Assembly (NCBI GenBank): GCA_003130845.1
Contig: QEXW01000153.1
Span: 1 to 44,430 of the forward strand
DNA: 44,430 nucleotides
Origin: Anaerolineae bacterium
GTDB lineage: Bacteria > Chloroflexota > Anaerolineae > Anaerolineales > Villigracilaceae
Reading direction: 5' to 3'
Of the stretch, positions 17,197-24,843 are shown piece by piece. The number at the start of each line of letters is the position of its first letter. The stretch's first letter is position 1. The notes under the pieces were generated by a model. The model was given only the letters and a program-made list of their open reading frames with translations, did no database searches and was not told the DNA's origin. A program made the position numbers and the translations under genes.

Positions 17197-17225
17197 TTGA
17201 CGGATACCGCCAAAGCGAGTATCCT
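17197..17225 (+). promoter_or_regulatory. Sigma-70-type promoter TTGACG-N17-TATCCT
   Basis: The -35 TTGACG (17197-17202) and -10 TATCCT (17220-17225) are spaced by exactly 17 bp. They lie 36 bp upstream of the L,D-transpeptidase start and probably drive the following plus-strand run. Confidence 0.6.
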
Positions 17226-17261
17226 CTGCGGGTACACTGGCTGACTTGGTAAGCACAACGT

Positions 17262-18362
17262 ATGTCTTTGTCTCGACGCGATTTTCTCAAACTGGTTGGA
17301 GGGGTGGGCGGCTATTTGGCGCTCAAACCGTTTAGCCGCGTTTTGCCTTTACCGGAATTCCCCTCCGGCGAGCGGTTAGGACGGCTTGTTGCTACGTTAG
17401 ATTTGGTATCTGCTCCCCGCGCCGATTATCCCTCCGTTGGACGCTTGTACCCTGATACGGTTGTTCCCTGGTTGCGCGAAACCGTTGCCCAATCTAACGA
17501 CCCGCAGGTGATTAACCAGCGTTGGGTGGAAACCCCTCAAGGTTACCTCTACTCGGCGTATGTTCAACCGGTTCAAAACCGTCCCAACCAACCCCTGCAA
17601 GCGATTCCGGCTGGACAGAACGGCTTCTGGGCCGAAGTGACGGTGCCATACGTGGATTTTGTGCTAGAAAACCCCGTTCCCATGTCACCATGGCTCAAAC
17701 ATGCGGTGGAAATGCGCCAACCAACCCGCCTCTATTACAGCCAAGTGGTGTGGGTGGACCAAATTAAAATCAGCGAAGTAACAGGAAACATCATCTACCG
17801 CGTCAGTGAACGCTATGGCAGTTATGGCGATGTGTTTTGGGCCGAGGGGGCTGCTTTTCGTCCTATCACGGCAGAAGACATTGCTCCTATTCATCCCGAA
17901 GTGGACCCCGCTCAAAAACGAATTGTTGCGAACCTGACCTATCAAACGCTTTCCTGTTACGAAGGTCAGACAGAAATCTACTTTTGCAAAACCTCCAGTG
18001 GGCGCAAAGTAGATGCCCAAGGTAACCCAACCGACACCTGGTCCACGCCGGTTGGGGATGGACACCGCACCTGGAGGAAGATGATTTCCGTCCACATGGC
18101 TGGCGGTACAGTAGATGCCGGTTGGGACACTCCCGGTGTTCCCTGGTGTGTGTTTTTTTCGGGCAATGGCGTTGCCATTCACTCTACGTTTTGGCACAAC
18201 AACTTTGGCACAGCGCGTTCGCATGGCTGTCTGAACGTTGCACCCGAGGATGCCAAGTGGATTTTCCGCTGGACAACGCCGGTGGTAGAACTAGAACCGG
18301 GCGATGTGACGGTTGGAATGCCAGGTGGGACCCAAGTGGATGTGCGTGAGAAAAAGTATTAA
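17262..18362 (+). CDS. L,D-transpeptidase (YkuD domain) with Tat-type signal
   Basis: A 366-residue exported enzyme. The N-terminus SRRDFLKLVGG is a twin-arginine signal, followed by a hydrophobic stretch. The catalytic YkuD domain is at the C-terminal end: AIHSTFWHNNFG then SHGCLNVAPEDAKWIF, with His321 and the nucleophile Cys323 in the HGCLN motif. Such enzymes form 3-3 peptidoglycan cross-links or attach proteins to the cell wall. The central region (about 60-200) is not assigned to a known domain. The pathway is supported by the motif; Tat export is inferred from the twin-Arg motif. It is the first gene of a closely packed plus-strand series. Confidence 0.92.
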   Translation: MSLSRRDFLKLVGGVGGYLALKPFSRVLPLPEFPSGERLGRLVATLDLVSAPRADYPSVGRLYPDTVVPWLRETVAQSNDPQVINQRWVETPQGYLYSAYVQPVQNRPNQPLQAIPAGQNGFWAEVTVPYVDFVLENPVPMSPWLKHAVEMRQPTRLYYSQVVWVDQIKISEVTGNIIYRVSERYGSYGDVFWAEGAAFRPITAEDIAPIHPEVDPAQKRIVANLTYQTLSCYEGQTEIYFCKTSSGRKVDAQGNPTDTWSTPVGDGHRTWRKMISVHMAGGTVDAGWDTPGVPWCVFFSGNGVAIHSTFWHNNFGTARSHGCLNVAPEDAKWIFRWTTPVVELEPGDVTVGMPGGTQVDVREKKY

Positions 18363-18395
18363 CTATCTTCCCGTTCAAAGAATTAGAGGTGGTTT

Positions 18396-19112
18396 ATGGA
18401 GTTAAACCTATCGTTTGGCCTGGCGTTCTTGGCCGGTATTGCTTCGTTTCTATCCCCGTGTGTGTTTGCGCTCGTCCCGGCCTATGTGGGCTATTTAGGC
18501 GGGCGCGCCGCAGGGGGCGAAGCAGATGCCGAAAATCGCTGGCTGACTTTTACCCATGGCCTGGCGTTTGTGCTTGGTTTTAGCGTCGTTTTTGTTCTGT
18601 TGGGGGTGGCTGCTTCCGCTTTGGGCGGCTTGCTCTACGACTTGCGCATTTGGCTGGCGCGTATCGGGGGGGTGATTATTGTCCTCTTTGGATTGCACAT
18701 GACTGGCATTTTTCGTATTTCTTTTCTGGAGTACGACACCCGCGTTCAGACTCTCCCCGACCCCAAACTAGGGTATCTGTCCTCAGCACTGATGGGCGTC
18801 TTCTTTTCGGCGGGCTGGTCGCCCTGCGTGGGACCGGTGCTAGGCGCCATCTTGACCTTTGCCATGAACGGCGGTTCGGTCGTCTATGGCGCTTCTTTGC
18901 TCTCGGCCTATTCTGCCGGCTTGGCCATTCCCTTTTTGCTGGCTGCGCTGGGCATTGGTTGGGTAACGACCATCTTACGGAAATATGGCAAAGTCTTGCG
19001 CTATGTCGAAATTATTATGGGCATTCTGCTGGTGATTGTAGGCATTATGCTGATGTTTGGCGTGTTCAATTTGCTGGCGCGCTATGGTTTATGGGTTGAT
19101 TTTGGTTTATAA
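18396..19112 (+). CDS. ccdA: Cytochrome c biogenesis/thiol-disulfide transporter CcdA
   Basis: A 238-residue six-helix membrane protein that passes electrons from cytoplasmic thioredoxin to extracytoplasmic thiol partners. The two functional Cys residues are visible: Cys22 in SFLSPCVFALVP and Cys144 in SAGWSPCVGPVLG, each with the family Pro. AGGTGG upstream gives a good ribosome-binding site. The next gene, 11 bp on, encodes a glutaredoxin-like fusion, which fits a thiol-redox role. CcdA could serve cytochrome c maturation for haem proteins such as the 18-haem cytochrome in this window. Confidence 0.95.
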   Translation: MELNLSFGLAFLAGIASFLSPCVFALVPAYVGYLGGRAAGGEADAENRWLTFTHGLAFVLGFSVVFVLLGVAASALGGLLYDLRIWLARIGGVIIVLFGLHMTGIFRISFLEYDTRVQTLPDPKLGYLSSALMGVFFSAGWSPCVGPVLGAILTFAMNGGSVVYGASLLSAYSAGLAIPFLLAALGIGWVTTILRKYGKVLRYVEIIMGILLVIVGIMLMFGVFNLLARYGLWVDFGL

Positions 19113-19123
19113 AACAATTTGCC

Positions 19124-20101
19124 ATGCTCGAAGTTGTCCTCTTTTCCCGCACCAATTGTCACCTGTGCGAACAGGCCAAAGCTGATTTGCAAGCGCTTCA
19201 GACAGAAATCCCTCACACGCTGTTGGAAGTTGACATAGACAGCGATCCGGTCGTTCACAAAAAATACTTCGATAAAATACCCGTTGTCGAAGTCGGCCCC
19301 TATCGCCTAAAAGCCCCCTTCTCACGTGCCGAATTGCGCATGACGTTGGGCGCAGCACGCGATTCACATAGCCAGAAAGTGCGCTTGGCGAACAATCCGC
19401 CTGTCACTTCTATCACTGGAGCGGACCGCTTTTCGTACTGGATTGCCAACCATTGGCTGGCAATGGTGATGGCATTGTTCATCTTGTATGTTGGTTTGCC
19501 CTTTCTGGCGCCTGTACTGATGAAAACGGGCGTACAAACACCGGCGCGCATTATTTACACGGTGTATAGCCCGCTTTGCCATCAACTCGGTTTTCGCTCC
19601 TTCTTTTTATTTGGCGAACAGCTTTACTATCCCCGCACCATCGCCGGCATAAGCGGCGTGAAAACCTTTGGGGAAGTGACGGGCATTGATGAAAGCAATA
19701 GCGGTTTGCTAGAAGCACGGCAGTTCATCGGTAATGAGCAAGTGGGGTATAAAGTGGCTTTGTGTCAGCGCGATGTTGCCATTTACACTGCCATCGTGAT
19801 ATTTGGCTTGTTGTATGCCCTCACCGGACGGCGCATTCAACCTCTGCATTGGATAGGCTGGCTAGCGATTGCAATTGCTCCCCTCGGTTTAGATGGTTTT
19901 TCACAATTAATTAGCCAATTAGGATTGCCATTTATTCGCGATTGGCTTCCCTTCCGTGAATCTACGCCTGTTTTGCGCGTGGTCACCGGCTTTTTGTTTG
20001 GGTTTGGTACGGCTTGGTTTGGCCTGCCCTATGTGGAAGAGTCCATGAAAGAGACCCGCGATGCGCTGGTGCAGAAATTTGCCACCCAGCCCAAGAAGTA
20101 G
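19124..20101 (+). CDS. Glutaredoxin-like domain fused to DUF2085 membrane domain
   Basis: A 325-residue fusion. Residues 1-78 are a glutaredoxin/thioredoxin-like fold with the redox motif Cys12-His-Leu-Cys15 and the cis-Pro segment KIPVVEV. After a linker, a transmembrane helix (about 110-130) leads into a DUF2085-type membrane domain with its two signature Cys sites, Cys152 (PLCHQLGFRSF) and Cys214 (ALCQRDVAIY), and three or four more helices. DUF2085 has no assigned function. Joining it to a thiol-redox domain, directly after ccdA, suggests that its conserved Cys residues undergo thiol-disulfide exchange; that is inference. The start ATG at 19124 has no strong Shine-Dalgarno sequence. Confidence 0.85.
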   Translation: MLEVVLFSRTNCHLCEQAKADLQALQTEIPHTLLEVDIDSDPVVHKKYFDKIPVVEVGPYRLKAPFSRAELRMTLGAARDSHSQKVRLANNPPVTSITGADRFSYWIANHWLAMVMALFILYVGLPFLAPVLMKTGVQTPARIIYTVYSPLCHQLGFRSFFLFGEQLYYPRTIAGISGVKTFGEVTGIDESNSGLLEARQFIGNEQVGYKVALCQRDVAIYTAIVIFGLLYALTGRRIQPLHWIGWLAIAIAPLGLDGFSQLISQLGLPFIRDWLPFRESTPVLRVVTGFLFGFGTAWFGLPYVEESMKETRDALVQKFATQPKK

Positions 20102-20109
20102 TTGAATGT

Positions 20110-20901
20110 ATGGAATTTATTCACACTGGCGGCTTGCGCTATCTCACCTTTGACATCTTCCCATCAGAAGTGGTTCACGCCGTGTTTACCCGTCAGGGCG
20201 GGGTGAGCCCAGAACCCTGGCAATCTCTCAACGTGGGAGGCACGGTAGGCGATGAACGGTCTCGTGTCCGCGAGAATCGTTATCGCTCCTTTCACGCTGT
20301 GGGGCGCCAGGTCAACTCTCTGTTTGATGTCTGGCAAGTACATAGTGCGGATGTCGTTCTGGCGAACGCCCCGCACCCGCGGTACGAAAACCCACCCGAA
20401 TTTAAGGCCGATGCCATCATCACCGATAACCCTGCGGTAACCTTGTTCATGCGCTTTGCAGATTGCACGCCCATCCTGCTCTATGACCCGCGCAAACGAG
20501 CGGTGGGCATTGTCCACGCCGGCTGGCTTGGCACCGTACGCCGCGCTGCCGGCGAGACGGTCAAAGCCATGCGGGCTGCATTTGGCTCAAAACCCTCTGA
20601 TATTTTGGCTGCCATCGGCCCTTCCATTGGCCCCGACCATTACGAAGTGGGGAATGACGTTGAAACGCAAGTGCGATATGCTTTTGGCAAAGAAGCCGAG
20701 TTGCTTTTGCATCGTAATCACGGCCCGAAAGCACATTTTGACTTGTGGATGGCCAATCAACTGGTACTTCGCCAGGCGGGGGTAGAGCAAATTCAGGTGG
20801 CCGGTTTGTGTACGGCTTGTCACCCGGCCGACTGGTATTCCCATCGCGCTCAAAAAGGCAAAACAGGACGCTTTGGCGCGTTGATTGCCCTACGGCAGTA
20901 A
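20110..20901 (+). CDS. pgeF: YfiH/PgeF-family multicopper/purine nucleoside phosphorylase-like protein
   Basis: A 263-residue protein of the laccase-domain (DUF152) family. Members have been shown to act on purine nucleosides, or to edit wrong peptidoglycan precursors (PgeF). Family motifs are clear: VHSADVV, FADCTPILLYDP, GIVHAGWLGT, IGPSIGPDHYEVG and LCTACHPADWYSHR, with the His/Cys/His metal-site residues. The chosen start at 20110 (MEFIHTG) begins 8 bp after the preceding stop; a longer frame overlaps the previous gene. Which reported activity applies here cannot be decided from sequence. Confidence 0.92.
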   Translation: MEFIHTGGLRYLTFDIFPSEVVHAVFTRQGGVSPEPWQSLNVGGTVGDERSRVRENRYRSFHAVGRQVNSLFDVWQVHSADVVLANAPHPRYENPPEFKADAIITDNPAVTLFMRFADCTPILLYDPRKRAVGIVHAGWLGTVRRAAGETVKAMRAAFGSKPSDILAAIGPSIGPDHYEVGNDVETQVRYAFGKEAELLLHRNHGPKAHFDLWMANQLVLRQAGVEQIQVAGLCTACHPADWYSHRAQKGKTGRFGALIALRQ

Positions 20902-20937
20902 TTTGTGGTTCTTGGGACGTTTTTTTAGAGAGGAAAG

Positions 20938-21831
20938 ATGACCCTGGCTGCCTACTTGGCCGTTATTTCTGGCATTCTCATCGAAATCCTCTTGCTGTGG
21001 GAAGCCGCCGACCGGCGCAATACTCTCCTGCACCCCTCAACCCTTGTTGCCCCATCGTTCAATCGTCTACAACAGGGCATTGCTCTGTTTGCGCTCATTG
21101 CCTGGTTGGCAATTACGTTGGCTGAATTTTTTAAGCCCTCGGTGAGTGCAAGCATCTTGGCTGCTCTCCAGAGCGCCGTTATGGCGCCAACTTTTGCGTT
21201 TTTGTTTATTTTTGGCATGGTCAGCCCCAAGCTGCTGCCGCGTGTTAATGAACAAACCATTGTCACCACCAGCCTGGTAACGTTCTATAGTTTGCTCAGC
21301 ACAGCGCGTTTCGAGTGGTTTTGGTTAGCGATTTTGCTCTTGCCAACACTCGGTATCTTTTGGATGGGATTGACCTCGCGTACGATGCATCCCTATCTCA
21401 AAAGCCTGCTATATTTTTGGTATTTGGTTGGCTTGCTGATTATGGCTTTGCAACACAATCTGAAGATATTTATTCCCTCATCTCCGCAAGACTTGAATGC
21501 AGTTGCAATGACCAATTTAGATTATTTCCTGGGTGGTGCAGCAGGTGTTTTTCTGCTTCTGCACAGCATTTTCCTGGTGCGCTTTTTTCTTATGCTCACT
21601 GCGTTGATTCGCCCTGCCAACCGCCATCTCATCCTTCGCACCATGCCTCGCTTGTTTAATGACCGGCAAATTCCGCCTGTCCAATTTATCGGATTGCTAA
21701 CCTTTTTTGGCGCCATACTCGTATTGAACCACTTCACCGGAATTCTTTCTTCTACCAGCGTGCTTAATCTTTTGATTTTATTTGCAGTGCACTTCATGGA
21801 ACGCCCGGTTTTTCTGACGGACAGATTGTGA
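20938..21831 (+). CDS. Polytopic membrane protein of unknown function
   Basis: A 297-residue protein with about seven hydrophobic segments and no recognised catalytic motif. It starts at an ATG preceded by AGAGAGGAAAG, a strong ribosome-binding site. Its end overlaps or abuts the next gene, and the two following genes are also tightly packed, so it belongs to an operon with two glycosyltransferases. A role in lipid or glycolipid handling is possible from context, but nothing in the sequence proves it. Confidence 0.75.
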   Translation: MTLAAYLAVISGILIEILLLWEAADRRNTLLHPSTLVAPSFNRLQQGIALFALIAWLAITLAEFFKPSVSASILAALQSAVMAPTFAFLFIFGMVSPKLLPRVNEQTIVTTSLVTFYSLLSTARFEWFWLAILLLPTLGIFWMGLTSRTMHPYLKSLLYFWYLVGLLIMALQHNLKIFIPSSPQDLNAVAMTNLDYFLGGAAGVFLLLHSIFLVRFFLMLTALIRPANRHLILRTMPRLFNDRQIPPVQFIGLLTFFGAILVLNHFTGILSSTSVLNLLILFAVHFMERPVFLTDRL

Positions 21832-21836
21832 CTTCT

Positions 21837-22394
21837 ATGCTCTCTCAGCATTCGTCTCGGGTAATTCAAGACATTGCGCGCCTTCTAAATGTCCTGCTCT
21901 GGTTTGTAGCCGCTTTAGCGCCGATGATGGTCTTGTTGAGCGTGATAATCGGTGTAGACCAAGTGACACAACATCGCGCTTTGTTGGCTGAGTTGGCAGC
22001 GCATGGCCGAATCGTGACGGCTAAGGTGTATGATATTGACCTGAAGCAAAACCGCGGTCAGATTTTTCTGTTTTGTTCGGAATCCGACCAGCCGGCACAA
22101 TTAGCGGTCATTTCCCCTGCGGAGTTTTATCCGGCGGATTGGGTGCATTCACTCCAAAAAGACCAACCGCTCGAAATTATCTGGGTGCCGCCAGGGCCAT
22201 ATCGCCACGCCTATCATGCGGTGCCACTTGCGTATTACGATACGGTACGCCACCATCTTGGCATAACCAGAGATGCGGTTGGTCTGTTTTTATTTTTTCT
22301 TGCCATCATTATCTACCGGCCACATTTTCTCTTTTTAGGCTTTCTTTCCCTTGAGGAAATAGACATCCCTGCCTTCACCAAAGGAACTGCATGA
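21837..22394 (+). CDS. Membrane protein of unknown function
   Basis: A 185-residue protein with an N-terminal hydrophobic segment (about 15-40), a central soluble part of about 100 residues (VTAKVYDIDLKQNRGQIFLFC onward) and a C-terminal hydrophobic segment. The soluble part is probably extracytoplasmic or a small beta domain; I recognise no family. A GTG at 21828 would extend it by 3 residues and overlap the previous stop as GTGA, so the start is uncertain by 9 bp. The stop overlaps the next ATG (ATGA), indicating coupling to the glycosyltransferase gene. Confidence 0.7.
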   Translation: MLSQHSSRVIQDIARLLNVLLWFVAALAPMMVLLSVIIGVDQVTQHRALLAELAAHGRIVTAKVYDIDLKQNRGQIFLFCSESDQPAQLAVISPAEFYPADWVHSLQKDQPLEIIWVPPGPYRHAYHAVPLAYYDTVRHHLGITRDAVGLFLFFLAIIIYRPHFLFLGFLSLEEIDIPAFTKGTA

Positions 22395-23569
22395 ATTTTT
22401 ATTTTGTCCTGTCTAGCGTTGCCTTTGTCATCGCCTTGGTTATCTTGTATTGGCTTCACACCCAGGCTTGGCTGGATATACAAACTCCACATGTCACGCC
22501 ACCTACCACAGGTCCTTTGGTAAGCGTTATCGTCCCGGCCCGCAACGAAGAGAAAAATATTCGCCGCTGTGTCGAAGCGCTCTTGGCGCAAGATTACCCC
22601 AACTTGGAAATCCTGGTGCTGGATGACCGCTCGACGGATTTGACCCCCCTCATTTTGACCGAAATTGCCGAGCGTGACCCTCGCTTGATTGTTTTGAAAG
22701 GGCATGAACTTCCCCCCGGCTGGGCGGGAAAACCCCATGCCTTGCACCAGGCTTCACAGCAAGCCCACGGCGAATGGCTTTTGTTTATAGATGCTGATAC
22801 CTTCCTGCACCCTAACGCTGTTTCAGCGGCGTTGGTCGCAGCGCAAAACAACCGAGCCGATTTATACACTGTCATGACGGAACAAATCACCGGCTCCTTT
22901 TGGGAGCGCGTGGTGATGCCGCTCGTCATGACCGCACTTTCGGTTGGCTTTTCACCCCGCAAAGTCAACAACCCCTCAACGCGCGATGCGATTGCCAACG
23001 GTCAGTTTATCCTGATTCGGCGCGTGGTGTACGATGCGATTGGCGGCCATGAACGGATTAAGAACCAAATTGTGGAGGACAAAGCCATTTCTGAGCAGGT
23101 CAAATGGCATGGCTACCGTTTGGTTGTAGCGGATGGGCGCGGTGTGGCGCAGACTCGTATGTACACCGATTTCGCCTCCATGTGGGAAGGCTGGACCAAA
23201 AATATCTACCTTGGTTTGTCAGACCGCCCTGCCATGCTTGTGCTGGGCGCCTTTGGGGCTTTCCTGGCGCTCATGGCGGCGCTGGTCCTGCCGCTTTGGC
23301 CCATTTTGGGCTGGTTCTGGTATCTGAGCGGCGGGGCGTGGATGGCGCAGGTGGTGATTCTGCAATCTCTGGTCGTTTGGGCCGTGTTGCTTGGGGCGCG
23401 CATGCAAGTCAACGCCCGCATGAATATTCCCTTATGGTATGCTTTCAGCACACCGCTGGGAGCGGGCGTTTTTGCCGCGATGATGTTTGTCTCTGCCTGG
23501 AAGGTTCTTTCTGGGCAGGGTGTCACCTGGAAGGGACGCACCTATGACCCCAAAACAGTTCGCAAATGA
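22391..23569 (+). CDS. Family 2 glycosyltransferase, membrane-bound (HpnB/CrtQ-like)
   Basis: A 392-residue GT-A glycosyltransferase. A first membrane helix (residues 1-20) precedes the catalytic domain: VSVIVPARNEEKNIRRC, EILVLDDRSTD, FIDADTFLHPNA (the DxD metal site) and VEDKAISEQVKWHG. Two or three C-terminal helices follow (about 275-375). The arrangement resembles GT2 enzymes that glycosylate isoprenoid lipids (hopene-associated HpnB, carotenoid CrtQ) rather than a polymer synthase. AAAGGA precedes the start. It overlaps the next GT4 gene by 26 bp, so the two may act on one glycolipid; the acceptor is not known. Confidence 0.85.
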   Translation: MNFYFVLSSVAFVIALVILYWLHTQAWLDIQTPHVTPPTTGPLVSVIVPARNEEKNIRRCVEALLAQDYPNLEILVLDDRSTDLTPLILTEIAERDPRLIVLKGHELPPGWAGKPHALHQASQQAHGEWLLFIDADTFLHPNAVSAALVAAQNNRADLYTVMTEQITGSFWERVVMPLVMTALSVGFSPRKVNNPSTRDAIANGQFILIRRVVYDAIGGHERIKNQIVEDKAISEQVKWHGYRLVVADGRGVAQTRMYTDFASMWEGWTKNIYLGLSDRPAMLVLGAFGAFLALMAALVLPLWPILGWFWYLSGGAWMAQVVILQSLVVWAVLLGARMQVNARMNIPLWYAFSTPLGAGVFAAMMFVSAWKVLSGQGVTWKGRTYDPKTVRK

Positions 23570-24689
23570 AGCAACCACCACGCCCAAAGTGTTGTTTGTT
23601 GACCTATCGCACCGTTTTGGCGGTTCTAGCACCCGTGCTTTAGGACAACTTTCACTTCTACCGCCTGACCAGGCCGGGTTAGCGGTCATCCAAGATAGCC
23701 CGGTCTGCCGCCAAGCGCACAGCATGGGGTTGACTGTGCATGTGGTGGGGCGCTCCAAAACCGATTGGCGCATTTGGCCCAATCTGGTTCGGCTCGTCCG
23801 TCAGCATGGCTACCAAATCGTAGATACCCAAAACATCCAATCCAAATTTTGGGCTAGCCTGGCTGTGCCTTGGACAGGGGCCGTCTTGATTTCCACACTC
23901 AACAGCTGGTATGTTTTTGAACACGGTAAAAATTGGCGGGCAACCGTGTATACCGCGCTGGAATTGTTGACGAATTTTCGGCTGGGCGGCTACATCACTG
24001 TCTCCAAAACCGTACAGCAGGCTGTACAGGCGGCGTATCCGCATGCTCCCTTTGTTGAGTTGATTTATAACGCTGTGGACATCCCCACTCCCTTGCCGAT
24101 GCCAGACCGGGCTTGGTTGGCGCAAACCTTTTCTATACCGCACAATGCTCTCATTTGCTTAGCAGTCGGACGCTTGGTGTGGGCCAAGGGATATGAAGAT
24201 TTAATTGAAGCCATGTCTTTGGCAGCACAGCAAGAACCCTCCTTGCACTGCCTCATTATCGGCGAAGGCAACTTGCGCGCCTCGCTGGAGACCCTGTTGC
24301 GTGAAAAGCATCTGACTCAGCGTGTGACGTTGGCCGGCTACCACCCCCCAGAAGTTGTTTTTCCTGCCTTGCGCGCCAGCGATATCTTTGTCATGTCCTC
24401 ACGGCAGGAAGGCACGCCGATTGCCTTACTCGAAGCCGCAGCTCGTGCCTTACCGATTGTCGCAACGTCTTGCGGAGGCATCCCTGAACTGGTGACGGAT
24501 GAGCAGCATGCCCTGCTTGTGCCGCCTGGACGACCTGATTTATTGGCTCAATCTCTGCTGCGTCTGGCGCGCGACCCGGCTTTGCGTCAACGCCTGGGAC
24601 AGGCGGCTCGCGCTCATGTTCAGGCGCATTTCAGCCTACAAGCACAGGTACAGGCTACTCTTGCTGCCTATCGGAAGGCCTTGGGCTAA
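23544..24689 (+). CDS. Family 4 (group 1) glycosyltransferase
   Basis: A 381-residue soluble GT-B glycosyltransferase. The N-terminal domain begins KVLFVDLSHRFGGSSTRALGQL. The C-terminal donor-binding domain shows LICLAVGRLVWAKGYEDLIEA, HCLIIGEGNLRASLE, VFPALRASDIFVMSSRQEGTPIALLEAAA (the EX7E-type motif) and IVATSCGGIPELV. The start at 23544 overlaps the end of the GT2 gene, a sign of coupling. Sugar and acceptor are unknown. The gene ends 155 bp before the exopolysaccharide operon, which has its own promoter, so it belongs to the preceding unit. Confidence 0.9.
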   Translation: MTPKQFANEATTTPKVLFVDLSHRFGGSSTRALGQLSLLPPDQAGLAVIQDSPVCRQAHSMGLTVHVVGRSKTDWRIWPNLVRLVRQHGYQIVDTQNIQSKFWASLAVPWTGAVLISTLNSWYVFEHGKNWRATVYTALELLTNFRLGGYITVSKTVQQAVQAAYPHAPFVELIYNAVDIPTPLPMPDRAWLAQTFSIPHNALICLAVGRLVWAKGYEDLIEAMSLAAQQEPSLHCLIIGEGNLRASLETLLREKHLTQRVTLAGYHPPEVVFPALRASDIFVMSSRQEGTPIALLEAAARALPIVATSCGGIPELVTDEQHALLVPPGRPDLLAQSLLRLARDPALRQRLGQAARAHVQAHFSLQAQVQATLAAYRKALG

Positions 24690-24715
24690 ATTTGGATTTG
24701 CTTAGTCTAAAAACC

Positions 24716-24744
24716 TTGCTTATCAAGCTAAACCGGCTTATAAT
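24716..24744 (+). promoter_or_regulatory. Promoter TTGCTT-N17-TATAAT for the plus exopolysaccharide operon
   Basis: The -35 TTGCTT (24716-24721) and a consensus -10 TATAAT (24739-24744) are spaced 17 bp. Transcription would start near 24751, giving a leader of about 93 nt before the Wzz-GGDEF gene. Confidence 0.75.
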
Positions 24745-24745
24745 T

Positions 24746-24768
24746 ACCTTTCAAAAAAATAGAAAGGT
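24746..24768. promoter_or_regulatory. Dyad ACCTTTC-N9-GAAAGGT over the transcription start
   Basis: Perfect 7-bp inverted arms with an A-rich 9-bp centre begin 1 bp after the -10 box, so the dyad covers the predicted transcription start. This is a classic place for a repressor. It could instead form a hairpin at the 5' end of the message. The regulator is not identified. Confidence 0.5.
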
Positions 24769-24843
24769 CTTTGGGGGCGTTTAGTGTGAATTCGCCTACT
24801 TGTTGCATTTGACAATGCCCACCTTTTATGAGGGAAAACGAAC

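Noticed and set aside
17685-18224. 179-codon minus-strand frame opposite the L,D-transpeptidase
   Set aside because: It lies opposite the conserved YkuD domain, so it is a shadow of coding constraint.
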